Shown: positions 22,428-34,911 of the stretch, piece by piece
Layout of the letters: every line of letters starts with the position of its first letter
Numbering within the stretch: the stretch's first letter is position 1
NCBI GenBank assembly: GCA_031835245.1
Contig: JAVKOQ010000067.1
Coordinates: forward strand, 62,001 to 126,000
DNA length: 64,000 bases
Direction of reading: 5' to 3'
Source: Balamuthia mandrillaris
Taxonomy: Eukaryota; Discosea; Longamoebia; Balamuthiidae
Notes under the pieces: model-generated
The model's input: the letters and a program-made list of their open reading frames with translations, nothing else
Told to the model about the DNA's origin: nothing
Databases searched by the model: none
Position numbers and translations under genes: made by a program

Positions 22428-23030
22428 AAACAATGAGTTTCATATCGGCCCATCACACCCATTCATAACACATGCAATGTGGTTGTTCAGGAGTGGCAGC
22501 AGCTCTCCAAGTTCCAATCGTCAATCCCCCTTTGGTGAAGCCAGGTAAGGCCCTCCACATCCCCTGCTTTGGCTGCCTGCTTCAGGCGAGTCGATCTTCA
22601 AATGCCACACATAGAGTTCGATGTTTCCTGGCCTGAGCGACGGCGGTCACAGCACGTTCATGAACTTGACCTTGAGCCCATTGTCTGAGAGGAAATGATG
22701 AGTGAGAGGGAGAGCTGGTTCCGCGGGCACACACAGACCACCGGCGATTGACATTGGCAGCGAATGGTCATATGCATCGGGCAAGAACTCGTACACAGCA
22801 CAACAATAACAAAAGAATAGGAACCAACCCATGAAACTGTGAACTCGCAAGGTTCTCGTACTTGTCAGACTCCAGAGACAGTCTTATTGCCAAGCATTTT
22901 TTTTCTTTGTTTTTTATATCAGGTGTGGTTCTGTTGCTTTGCAGCCAGTTCCAGTGATTTGATGTGACAATGCTATTTATTTACAGGCGAGTAACTAAAG
23001 AAGGAGGTCGCGTTTGTTGGTTGGGGTTTG
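22428..23030. other. Spacer with a possible coding remnant
   Basis: Mostly non-coding in appearance. On the minus strand, 22670-22815 reads FLPDAYDHSLPMSIAGGLCV followed by PAEPALPLTHHF, ending at a stop near 22647-22655. It looks protein-like but has no clear start, splice partner or family that I recognise. It may be a relic. Confidence 0.35.
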
Positions 23031-24749
<1,719 letters not shown>

Positions 24750-26434
24750 ATGGCAACAGGGTCCTCCTCGTCCACCTCGGAGTTTGCCTTGTCCTCCCCT
24801 CCAACGGACGGCATCACCTCCCTCTCCTTCGTCACCAACGAATTGTTGCTTGTCTCCAGCTGGGACGCTGTACGCTACTTTTTTTTTTCTTCTTATCTCT
24901 TCTTTCCTCTCTCTTTCTTTCTTTCTTTCCTGCTCTTTCTTCCTTTCCTTCTTCTTTCTTCCTCTCACGTTGCTGTCTCATCAAAACAAAACAAAAGGGC
25001 GTTCGGCTTTACGATGTGGAGCAAAACGACCTGCTTGCCTCTTACTATCACAAAGCGGGCGTGTTGGACTGTTGCTTTGCCGACGCGGACACCTGCTTCA
25101 GCGGTGGCGTCGACCGCGTCGTCCGCATGTTTGACGTACGAAGCCACACGGAGAGCGCCATCGGCGCCCATGACAATGCCGTCAAGTGCGTTGCTTATTC
25201 TCCTCAAGGTAATAAGAGCTCTCTGTTGCTCTTGTCTCTCTTTTCTCTTACCTCTCCTCTCTTCTTTCTTTACTCTCCTGTTTGTCTCTTCTCTGCTCTC
25301 TGCTCTCTGCTCTCTGCTCTCTGCTCTCTGCTCTCTGCTCTCTGCTCTCTGCTCTCTGCTCTCTGCTCTCTGCTCTCTGCTCTCTGCTCTCTGCTCTCTG
25401 CTCTCTGCTCTCTGCTCTCTGCTCTCTGCTCTCTGCTCTCCTCTCTTATTCTCGTTTGCTTTCTTTCCTTTCTTTCTTATCAAACTTTATCTCACAAACA
25501 AAACCAAAAACAACAAAAAGGTTTGGTGCTATCAGGCAGTTGGGATGGCACGCTAAAAGGATGGGACCCCAAAGCTAACAACACCAGCAACGCCAGCAAC
25601 AAGAGCCAACTGAGCCTCGACCTTCCCGACAAGATCTACTCCATGGACCTCCGCGGCGACAAACTGGTTGTGGCCACCGCCGGTCGGCACGTTTGGATCT
25701 ATGACCCTCGCAACCTCTCCTCTCCTCTCTACAAACGAGAGTCGGCTCTCAAGTTCCAGACTCGCTGCGTTAAAGTCTTCCCTGACCTTACGGGCTATGC
25801 CTTGAGCTCGGTGGAGGGCAGAGTGGCCATAGAGTACTTTGACACGGCGCCAGAGGTGCAGGCCAGGAGGTATGCCTTTAAGTGTCATCGGCACACCGCG
25901 CGTACTGGAGAGCAAACGGTCTATCCTGTCAATGCCATGGCTTTTCATCCTGTGTATGTTTTCTTCTTGTCTTGGTTCTTGGTCTTCTTGCTCTTCGTTC
26001 TTCTTCGTTCTTCAGTCTTCTTCTCTGTTTTCTTTCGTCTATATTTTCTGTTTCTTTCTCTCTGCTCTACTCTCTTCTTACGTTCTCTGTACTCTCGGTT
26101 GTGTGTATGCAATGTAGATACGGAACGTTCACAACGGGAGGTTGTGATGGAATGGTGAATGTATGGGACGGACAAAACAAGAAGCGGTTATGTTACTACC
26201 GGCAATACCCCACAAGCATCTCCGCCCTCGCCTTCAATCCTTCCGGTCGGCTCTTGGCCATCGCATCTTCCTACACCTTTGAAGAAGGCGAAAAAGAGTT
26301 TGTCTTTCTTTTGCTTTTTCTATTTCTCTTCACTTTCTCACTTTCCACCACAAAATAGCCATCCAGCAGATAGCATTTTCATTCGAACCGTGGAAGACGT
26401 TGACGTGAAGCCAAGAACCAGACCTTCCCAGTAA
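24750..26434 (+). CDS. BUB3: Mitotic checkpoint WD40 protein BUB3
   Basis: Exons about 24750-24869, 24998-25208, 25521-25954, 26117-26300 and 26358-26434, about 340 residues. The chain is a seven-bladed WD40 propeller: [53 protein letters not shown], and the diagnostic C-terminal part [13 protein letters not shown] with [65 protein letters not shown] and [18 protein letters not shown]. The stretch from YAFKCHR to the end is nearly identical in pattern to human and yeast BUB3. BUB3 brings BUB1 and BUBR1/Mad3 to phosphorylated MELT repeats of KNL1 at unattached kinetochores. The intron at 25209-25520 is filled with a heptamer repeat. The gene ends 155 bases from the THOC1 stop (convergent). Confidence 0.93.
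25291..25440 (+). repeat. Heptamer tandem repeat CTCTCTG
   Basis: About 21 almost perfect copies of a 7-base unit (CTCTGCT/CTCTCTG), inside intron 2 of BUB3. Because 7 is not a multiple of 3, all three frames stay open through it. Confidence 0.92.
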
Positions 26435-26588
26435 CACCCCAAACATCAAGACTCTCTTGAAAAAGAGGGAGAGAGGAATAAGTGAGTAACTTTTTTGTTT
26501 CTCTCCCTTCGTTTTTGTAGCTTCTTTTTTGTGAGTACAAACAAGAAAAGGAATGTGTGATTAAAAACAACCCGTGAGCCATCATTCT

Positions 26589-27736
26589 CTATTCGGCAAC
26601 TTCGCCTTCTTCCTCAGAGGCAGTGACAGATGTTCTTCGTCGTTTGTTCCCAGAGGAAGATACAGAAGAGGATGACTGACTGGAACGGCGAGATGAGGAA
26701 GAGGAGGAGATTGAAGATTTTCGCAAAGGTGGAAGAGGAGGAGTGGCGGGTCTCGTTGTGGAAGATCGTTCCTTTCTACTTTCGCCTTCTTTTTCATCCG
26801 CAGCAGGGAGGTCGTCTTCTCGTTTTCTTTCTCCCTTTTTGTTTCTTCGACGTTGACTCGTTTCTTCTTCATCTTCTTCCTTTGCTGCTGCTTTGTTTTC
26901 TTCTTGTGCATCTCTTTCGTCTTCAATCTCACGAGAAGCGGAAACTTTACGTTTCTGACCAACAACAGGTGTTGTTGCTGTTTCTTTGGGCACACTTTCT
27001 CTTCTTCTCTTTCTTCTTCCTTCATCCAAAGAACTGATTGGTTGCTCCGTTTGAGTGTTGCTCCTTTTTTCTTTTTCTCCCTCCTCATCCTCGTCTTCTC
27101 CATCCTCCTTCTCTTTTCCTTTTTGCTTTTCTTCTTCTTCCATCTTCTCCCCTTCTTGCTCTTCTTCTTCCTCTCCATCTATCTTCTTCTTCTCTTCCTC
27201 CGGTGGCGCCATTCCAACGCTTCTCACAACATCCTCCAACGTTCCTCCCGAACTTAACAACGAGAAACTCTGTGTGTTGTGCTTCGCCACCACTCGCATC
27301 GTCTTCCAAACAAACACCTTGTCTTTGGTGAGAAGATACTCCTCCTCGATGCCGGCATCGGGATCCATCTGTTCGGCAAGCGGCTCTAAGGCCTCGCGAA
27401 ACGAGGAGGGTGCTTTGATGCGCTCTGCAGATTTGAGGGCTTCGAGCAGCCGTTTGTTGTCGGGATCGTCGGTGCCCCATAAGCGACGAAGTGCTGCTGG
27501 TGCTCCTTGCTTTTTGCCCTGTTATTGTTATTTTGTTTTAAAACAAATATAACAGAGAATGAAGACAGAGGAGAGACAAAGGGAAGAGAGCGGGAGAAAC
27601 ATACCAGGTTGGTACGAGGTTGAGGAACGGGAATGGCATCGGAAGGAGAGAGAGGAGGACGTTCAAAGGACTTGCAACCTTGTTGCTTCCAGTAAATCTG
27701 TTGCATAGTGAGAAAACAACAATTCATGAGAAAAAG

Positions 27737-27770
<34 letters not shown>

Positions 27771-29883
27771 GCGAGAGAGAGATGAAGAAGAACGTACCCA
27801 GTTATTTTCACGTTTAAGAATGTTGTAGACGGTGGCAGTAAACTTTTTACCGCCAGGAGGCGTTTCGATCAACATGTTCTTTGTCTCTCTGGTCAACACT
27901 GCCACTTCCGATCTCTGAACCAAAAAAAAGGTCAATGAATGAACAAACGAAGGAAAGAATGTATGCAACCACAACTATAACCAGTGGGAAAAGAAGGGGA
28001 AACGAGAAGTCACGAACCTGTTCTTTGGTCATAACAGAGTTTGAAGTCTTTCGATTGTTCTCGCTGATGACGCGAAGCGCTTGAAACAGGATCAAAAACT
28101 GAACCAAGACATGTCTACGGAACCATGGATCCTTCATCTATTTTCGAAAAAAAATGAGTAAAACCATTCTCTCTCTTGCTCTTTCTTTCTCTTTCTCTTT
28201 CTCTTTCTCTTTCTCTTTCTCTTTCTCTTTCTTTCTTTCTTTCTTTCTCTCTTTCTCTTTCTCTTTCTCTTTCTCTTTCTCTTTCTCTTTCTCTTTCTCT
28301 TTCTCTTTCTCTTTCTCTTTCTCTTTCTCTTTCTTTTCTCTTTCTCTTTTCTTCTTTTTCTTCTTTCTCTTTCTCTTTCTCTTTCTCTTTCTCTTTCTCT
28401 CAAAGGCAAAGAGAAAATGAAAAGAAGCAAAAGAGAACAAGAAAAAGCTTTCTCTTACCTGAAGTCTAAGCAATCGGCTGCTGGTGAGATACTTGGTGAA
28501 ATAGCATTTAGTGGCAGCGCAGTAATTCGCCCTCTCCGCCGTCGACAAAGCAGCGGAGGACGCGGCCTCCTGTGGAGAGATAGGATTCCTCTTGAAGGCC
28601 TCCAAGACGGACGTCATGCCACTGACCAGCTGTGGCCATTTGTTGGGCAGATAGGCAGAGTTGGGGTCTTGGAAGAAGCTTTGAAGACCCCAAAATGTGC
28701 GATAGAACTGCCAATCCACTGGTGGCTCTGTAAAGAGGTTGTTAAAGTAGAGAGAAAAGAGAGAGATTAGGAGGGTTGAATAAGCAGATGACGAGAAAAC
28801 ACAACGATAAGCATAACAAGAAAGAGAAGAAGCAGGAAGGAGATTATACCAGGATCTGTTGGCGAGATTTTGACGAGTTGAGGAGAGCTTCCGTCCTGTC
28901 CTTGAGGCACTACCTCTCCGTCCGTTTCAGCCGCTGTTGTTGCCTTTTCCTCCTCTATTACGGTTACGTTGGCTACATTGGACTTGCCCTTTGGATTCAG
29001 TCCTGAACATGGAGAAAAGACAAATGAGCAAAACTGAATGCCGCCAGAAGAACAAAGAAGAGAAGAGAAGAAACCAGAAAATGACATACCAGAGGGATCC
29101 GAAAGAGGGAAAATATAAGCCAGAAACATGAGAACCCTTCCTCTGAAGACCGGATCAACAGCCTTTGACAGCCGCCTCAACAGCTGCAAACATGGCTTAA
29201 GCAGTACGTTGACGCTGCGCCGACTGTTGGCAATGATCTCCGCAAAGAGGTCGGCTCTCTCCTCAAAGACGTGCCACACGGACTGGCACTCGCTCGTGGT
29301 GAGGCCTTCAAGCACGTCGCGAAAGAGCTCAAAGAGAAGGGCGGGGTCCACGCGGCCTTTGTCCCCTGACGGCTGTTGCAGCATGCGTTGTTTGGCACAG
29401 AAGGAAGCAACGTCGAGGGAGAAGGCCACCGCCTGCTCTCTAGCGCGTTGTTGGCGTTCCTCTGTTGTAGTTGTTTGTGTTCCACTCACGCATGCCGCCT
29501 TTCGTTGTGTGTTGTGGATTGAGTGCGATTAAAATGAGAAAAAAAAAGAGGGCAGAGAAAAAGAAGGCAAGAAAAAAAAAACCGAACCAATGCGGAGGAA
29601 AGATGCATACGAAGGCACATCTCGATGAGGTCGGCAGGCAAGTCATCTTCGGAAGGACGCCCAAAGAGCTGGGTGACCTCTTCTCTAGTGGCGGAGAAGC
29701 TTCCCCGTTTTTGAGCTTCAGCGAGTTTGGCCTTCATATTTTTTCCAACAAAAAATAAGTTATTAGAACGAATGAATGTGCAACAGCAACAATAACAACA
29801 ACAACAACAACAAGAAAAAAGAAAGGAAAGGAAAGTGTCGCTCGCACCAAAAAGGAGGCCTTCTTGCTTTGCCACTCGTCCAT
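26589..29883 (-). CDS. THOC1: THO complex subunit 1 (Hpr1/THOC1)
   Basis: Ten or so exons on the minus strand. Exon 1 (29848-29883) encodes only MDEWQSKKASFL. Diagnostic matches to THOC1, in order: LLRRLSKAVDPVFRGRVLMF and LAYIFPLSDPSGLNPK; VDWQFYRTFWGLQSFFQDPN; YFTKYLTSSRLLRLQ; FRRHVLVQFLILFQALR; MLIETPPGGKKFTATVYNIL; RLWGTDDPDNKRLLEA; MDPDAGIEEEYLLTKDKVFVW with TMRVVAKHN. THOC1 is a core subunit of THO/TREX, which couples elongation with mRNP packaging and export and limits R-loops. The C-terminal ~220 residues are Glu/Lys/Ser-rich; I do not see the death-like domain found in animal THOC1. Stop TAG at 26589-26591. Intron near 28150-28405 holds a large hexamer repeat. Confidence 0.9.
28180..28402. 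repeat. CTTTCT hexamer tract in THOC1 intron
   Basis: About 220 bases of (CTCTTT)n with short CTTT sections. Here the pyrimidines are on the + strand while the gene is on the minus strand, opposite to most other intron repeats in the window. Confidence 0.9.
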
Positions 29884-30372
29884 CTCTCTCTGCTTTCTTT
29901 TCGGTTTTTTCTTAAAAAATAATGTCGACATGCCTGACGTGGCGTATTGGATCGAAGATTACATTTTTTCAAAGCACCAACCAAAAATCATAGCCACAGA
30001 CAATTCGAAGAAAGGAAAAATTAAGACCACTTTTGGGTCAACCTATTAGGCTTTGTTAACGAATGTTTAAAACAATAAAAAAGAAAAAGAAAAAAGTTTA
30101 AACATTAAAAAAAAAAGAAAACACAATTCCATTCCATTCTATTTCTTATTTTCCTTCTCCTTTTGCTTCCTCCTTTGCAGCGGCATTCCGTTCAAGCGAT
30201 TATACATCAGTACTTTCTTCTTCTTCTTCTTCTTCTTAGCTTTTCTTCCTCCCTTCTTCCTCTTCCTTCTTTTTTTTCGATGTAAAACAATATAAAGCTC
30301 AGCACCATCCATCCATCCATCCGCAAAGCTTGAAAAAAAAATAATAAAAAACATCTTTTAGAAAAAAAAAGT
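29884..30372. other. Spacer between THOC1 and WIP genes
   Basis: 5' flank of THOC1 and 3' flank of the WIP-like gene, both on the minus strand. It has a GTCGAC palindrome at 29924-29929, 41 bases upstream of the THOC1 start, A+T-rich sequence, and CTT runs near 30208-30240. No gene is evident. Confidence 0.5.
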
Positions 30373-31543
30373 TTAACTCATGCTCTCCTTCAAGTGCATC
30401 ACTTCTGCTGATACGTCTTGTCCCGCTTGGTGTTGTGCTTTTAGCTTTTCTAACGACTGTTTTGGGGGGGGAAAAAACCAAAGTTAACTTACATGAAATA
30501 AAGTGCACATAACAAAACAGCAACACGAAATAAAGAACGATGGGGAGAGAGAAGAATAGTTTTGTTTTGGGGAAAACAATACAAAAAGAGAAACGAGAAA
30601 AGAAAAATGACGAACGAAAAAAAAATTGGACAGAAAAAAAAGAGAGAAAAAAAAGAAGAGGAAAAAAAAAACGATTCAAACCTCCAAATTAGCCTTTAAC
30701 TGTATACACTTCTCGAATTCCATGTTCTCAGCAGCCGCCTTTATCGCGTTTTGTATTTTAGAGATGGAGTCGTTGAAAAAGGCATCTACGTCCAAACCTA
30801 ACGACAAAAATGAGTGAGCAACATTTGTTAAATGAGAAAAAATAAAGACAAGAGTACAACAAATAAAGGAAGAAAACAAAAAAAAAAAGAAAAAGAAAAC
30901 AGAGAAGCAAAACAAAGGAGAAATACGAACTTGGTTTTGGGGGAGTTGGAGGAGGGGCACCCGGTCTAGGAGGTGGGGCACCCGGTCTCGGAGGTGCTCC
31001 TCCAGCTCCGCTTGGTGGAGCAGGGCCTCCTCCCGGTCTTGGAGGCGGCCCTCCAGGCCTCGTAGGCGGAGGTCCACCAGGTCTCGGCGGTCTTCCTCGT
31101 ACCGATCCACCAGGAGCGCCAGCAGGACCGCCAACTCCAGGAGGAGGAACACCTCCAGGTCCTCCACCTCGTGGACCACCACGACCTCCGCGTGGACCAC
31201 CTCGCGGTGGCCCAGCTCTTCGCCGAACGCTACCTCCTCGAGGAGGAGGAGCTCCTGCAGGGCGGGCAGGCGGGGGGCCAGCACCTGGCCGAGGAGGAGG
31301 TCCTCCCGCTGGTCTGGGTGGGGCTTGTTGTGTGGAATCGTATGCTCCTGAGGAATAATCTTCTGGCGCGGATGATGTGTAATTATTTTGGTCATAGTTG
31401 TTGGCGGTTGTGTCGCCGCCAGAGGCAGAGGCGGAAGGATACGTTTTAGGAGTGCCGGTAAAGGGAGGAGGTGGCGGTAGGGCTGATAGTGGGCGGAATT
31501 GAAACCTTCCTTCTGTCTCGAATTCAGCAGAATTGGCTATTTG

Positions 31544-31585
<42 letters not shown>

Positions 31586-32274
31586 AGGAAGGGAGAGGAA
31601 GTTAGTGACAGTCAACACATTTTTTACCAAATTCGAGAATAAAATAGGTACCATCGCCACCGCCAGGCCGAGAAGGAGCAGCAGGACGTGTAGGAGGCAT
31701 ACCAGGTCTCGGAGGGAGAGGACCTCCTCCACCACCACTAGTGACAGGAGGGGGGTTGGAGTTCGAATGGACAGGGCGGGAGGGAGGAGCAGGTGCAGGA
31801 CCTGGGCCGTTGGCTCGAGAGGCAACGGGGGGCATGGGTCTTTGCGGGATGGAGGGTGGCCCACCGGGCGCTGGTCCCGTGGGTCTTCCCGGTGGAGTCG
31901 GTCCGTTAGGACGTGAGGGAGGGCCACCAGCTGGTCCACCGGCCATACCGCCTGGGCGCGGTGGGGGAGGTGTTGCTCGTTGGCCAGGAAGCTTGGGGGC
32001 ACCGCCAGCAAAGAGTCCTCCACCACCGCCTCCGCCGCCACCACCACCGCCTCCAGCGGGAGCTGTTTGTTGTGAAAGAGAAAAGATGAGCACAAGACAA
32101 AAGGAATAGATGATGAGAGCAAAAAAAAAAAAAGCGTGAAGAAAAGAGGAAGGGAGTGCGACGATAACAGATAAAGGCGGGATGAGAACAGAGAAACGGG
32201 AGAAGCGAGCGAAGCCATGAAAGGAGAGGCAAGTCCAAACAAAAGGTAGAAGGACATACTCGGAAGTGAGAAGC

Positions 32275-32315
<41 letters not shown>

Positions 32316-32503
32316 CAGAGAGACAGAGAGACAGAGAGACAGAGAGACAGAGAGACAGAGAGAGAGAGAGACAGAGAGCAGAGAAGACAAAGTAACTATA
32401 ACGAAAAAAAAGAAGTACCTAGGGAAGGTGCTGATCTGTCGTTAGTTTCCACCTTTTTTAGCTTTTTGCCTTGGTGGATCTGCTTCAGCAGTGAGTTGTC
32501 CAT
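30373..32503 (-). CDS. Verprolin/WIP-like actin regulator with C-terminal UVR-like motif
   Basis: Start ATG 32501-32503, stop TAA 30373-30375. Exon 1 is a WH2 actin-binding motif right at the N-terminus (MDNSLLKQIHQGKKLKKVET). Next come glycine runs and two long proline-rich exons (about 31645-32062 and 30932-31535) with many PPPRPG and PPxRP units, suited to profilin and SH3 binding. RFQFRPLSALPPPPPF (~31500) resembles the WASP-binding [RK]FxFxxxxDLPPP motif of WIP/verprolin. WIP proteins stabilise WASP and drive Arp2/3-dependent actin assembly. The last two exons code DAFFNDSISKIQNAIKAAAE, NMEFEKCIQLKANLESLEKL, ending HLKESMS: this fits a UVR motif (M..AAE.x[ED]FE.A..L+..+..L). I do not know this combination in WIP proteins. 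WIP normally has its WASP-binding motif at the end, not in the middle. Confidence 0.75.
32281..32385 (-). repeat. GA and AGAGACAG octamer repeat in intron
   Basis: A GA run followed by about nine copies of an 8-base unit (AGAGACAG), in intron 1 of the WIP-like gene; CT/CTGTCTCT on the coding strand. Confidence 0.88.
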
Positions 32504-32654
32504 CTTGAAAGTTAAGTAGCAGGACCAAGACTCGCTGCGAAGTAACTATATTTATCTAAACCAGTTTGGACGGGCGGGCTTTCTATGAGATGAAACATCA
32601 AAAGAGAAGACAAAGGAAAGCAGAACGTGAGACAAAAAGAAATATGGTAGAAGC

Positions 32655-32693
<39 letters not shown>

Positions 32694-33514
32694 AGGAAGG
32701 ATCCTTGTCCCTTGAAATAGAAGTTTTCTTCGAATGAAGTAACTTACGTGTGGAATAATACAGTGGTCAAAAGTTTCTTTCTTATGATTCGTGTTGTTTT
32801 TTTTTTTTTAAAAAGTTTGTGGTCGTCACAATAAGATCGTCGCGTAAAAGGAAGCGAAACAGGGGAGGATGGGTTTTAAATAAAAAGAAAAAGGAAACAG
32901 CAGGAAACAGCAATTAGCTTCAACAATCCAATCAATCAAAAATCAAAAGGGGCAGAGCGAATCGAAAAAAGTAGAGAGGGGCAAAAGTAGAGAGATGATT
33001 TTGTTTGACGACACGAGTATATCAAAAAGAAAAAAATGCGAACGCCATGGATTGCCCCCACCCCACAACAAAGAAGCGAAGAAACACGAACCTTTTTTTA
33101 AAAAAATAAAAGAAAGACGAGACCTCTAATCGCCGCCACAACCAAAAAGATTGTTTTTGGTTTTTTCGCTTCCTTCGCGCTACTCTCTTTTTTTTTTTCT
33201 TTCTCTCTTTTTTTTGTTTGTTGAACGAAAAAAAAATTGTTTTTAATTTTCATGCGGCTGTTGTTGGATTCGATAACAGTCCTCCTTTTGTCCACTTGTA
33301 GTATGGGCTCTACGAGGAGACGCATTCCTTGCGCGTTTTGGACCGGATCGAAGGAGGAGCTTTTAAAGGAGAGATCGATAAGCGAAACTTTGTTTGTTTG
33401 AGGGGCCACTTCCGAAAAACTTCGGGTCATGTCGTCCTGTGTTTCCATAATCTCATGTCGTCCCGTCAGTCGACAAAAACGAAAACAAGCCAGGAGAAAG
33501 AGAAGAGAAGAGAA
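32504..33514. other. Divergent region WIP / F-box gene
   Basis: About 1 kb between two oppositely oriented genes. It contains a GA run (32657-32686, possibly in a WIP leader intron), A+T-rich sequence and GTCGAC at 33469-33474, 41 bases before the F-box start codon. The right third carries a minus-strand open frame described separately. Confidence 0.5.
33098..33448 (-). CDS. Possible small hypothetical protein
   Basis: Minus-strand open frame of about 116 residues from ATG 33446-33448. The first 70 residues (METQDDMTRSFSEVAPQTNK, then VSLIDLSFKSSSFDPVQN) have ordinary composition and lack simple repeats, unlike most spurious frames here; the rest is lysine-rich and less convincing. I do not recognise a domain. 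It lies head-to-head with the F-box gene, 66 bases apart. The opposite strand is open over part of this stretch too, so it may be only the F-box promoter. Confidence 0.28.
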   Translation of the reverse strand: METQDDMTRSFSEVAPQTNKVSLIDLSFKSSSFDPVQNAQGMRLLVEPILQVDKRRTVIESNNSRMKIKNNFFFVQQTKKREKEKKKESSAKEAKKPKTIFLVVAAIRGLVFLLFF

Positions 33515-34840
33515 GATGCCTCCCACATCGGTGCATGAAGTACGTTGTTGTTCTTTTCCTCGCCGTGCTTTTATTTATTTATTTTTTTGTTGCTGTTCAT
33601 CTGAAGAGTGGAGAGCACTGATGTTTTTAAATATGTGAATTGTCCAATACATAAGCTGTCTGATGAGATGCTGCTGTCCATCTTTGGTTGGCTGGACATC
33701 GCCGCCCTCTCTTCCTGCACTTTGGTTTGTTCTCGTTGGAAGCGCATCGCCACTGACGATCACTTGTGGAAAAAGTACGAGAACACCTTTCACTGTTATC
33801 CTCTCCTCCTCACTCAAAACTCTTGAAAAAAAAAAAAAAACAAAACAAAAAGACTGTACAATGATTATTGGGGAAGCAACACTCAATCGTGGCGCGATCT
33901 ATTCGCCTCTCAATACTTTGACTATGAAGATGAGGACTTTCAAAACTTGGAACGTTCGTTGAAGAGAGCCCTGCGAAGCAGCGCCCATCGCGTCCTCTTC
34001 TTCATCTATCGACTTGACAAAAGCGTTTGTGCACCACCAGACCAGCAACATGAAGAAGGAGGACAAGAAGAAGAGGAAAGAGATAAAGAAAAGGAGGAGG
34101 AGGAAGAAGAAGAGGAAGAAGAAGAAGAGTGGGTGGAACGACTGATACAAAAGAAGAGGAAAAGAGGGGAGTATGTTGAGTGTGGTGAAGTCGTGGAGGA
34201 GACTCACCCTGCCTCGTTCATCGGTGAATGGATAGACGATGATGAAGAAGGAGAGGAGGAGTATGGAGATGGAGAAGAAACATATCACGAATTTGAAGAA
34301 GAGTCATCTTCATCATCATCACTGCTGGACGGGTTGAACTATCGCTCTCTTTTCGATGACATCAAGAGCATGCCAAGTCACGAAGTTCAACAGATCATTG
34401 CCTTTGAGAGTGGGCTCTGTTTCGGAGAGGGAAGCGGTTCTTCATCGTCATCTTCTTCATACTCCATCGTTGCTTCTCAATGGACGTCATGGGAAGAGCT
34501 GAAAGGAGAAGAACAAGTCATGGAGACCCTCCTGAACGAGTTCTTGTATCCAACGTTAACTTCTTCAGGCTTGGGAAGAGCAATGATGTCAACGATGAAA
34601 GAGCGTGAGGAGCAAGCAAGAGAGCTTGCACGATGGTTGCTGCTGTACTTTCCGTGGCGAAAGTCGAGGTGCTTTGTTATTGATGAAAGACTGCCTGTTT
34701 CTGGCATCGCTTTTATCTCTGGCTCTCGCTTTGCCACGTTGTGGCTCGTTCCGCATTCCTCTTCCGCAGCTTCTTCAGCTTCCTCATCCTCATCTGCTTT
34801 CTCTTTTCCTTCCATCGGAAAATTTCCATTCCGGATGTGA
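33515..34840 (+). CDS. F-box protein with acidic and Ser-rich regions
   Basis: Exons about 33515-33538 (MPPTSVHE only), 33612-33775 and 33854-34838. An F-box follows the short first exon: CPIHKLSDEMLLSIFGWLDI, AALSSCTLVCSRWKRI, DDHLWKKLYNDYWG, then SWRDLFASQYFD. F-boxes bind Skp1 in SCF ubiquitin ligases. The middle is a long acidic run (nt 34060-34270), then LDGLNYRSLFDDIKSMPSHE and a helical region up to ARWLLLYFPWRKSRCFVIDE. No substrate-binding repeats are recognised. The stop is TGA 34838-34840, 71 bases from the PEX22 stop (convergent). The start was chosen because the second exon has no ATG before the F-box, and splicing from GAA|GTACG to GGAG|AGCACT keeps the frame. Confidence 0.75.
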
Positions 34841-34911
34841 CTACGGCAATCAGAAAGCAAGCAACGACAAACGAGGCAAGAAAAAAAGGAAAAAGAAGTG
34901 AATGAAGTTGT

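Noticed and set aside
25016-26158. A 380-residue frame running through the heptamer repeat as an alternative BUB3 product
   Set aside because: The repeat lies between clear donor (CAAG|GTAATAAG) and acceptor (AAAAG|GTTTGG) sites, and removing it restores a continuous WD40 protein.
28134-28719. Long reading frames of KEKEKE / FSFSFS residues
   Set aside because: They are translations of the CTTTCT hexamer in a THOC1 intron; repeat units whose length is a multiple of 3 keep frames open on both strands.
31171-31916. Plus-strand frames over the WIP gene
   Set aside because: They are antisense shadows of the proline-rich exons; the minus-strand exons have WH2 and WASP-binding-like motifs and proper splice sites.
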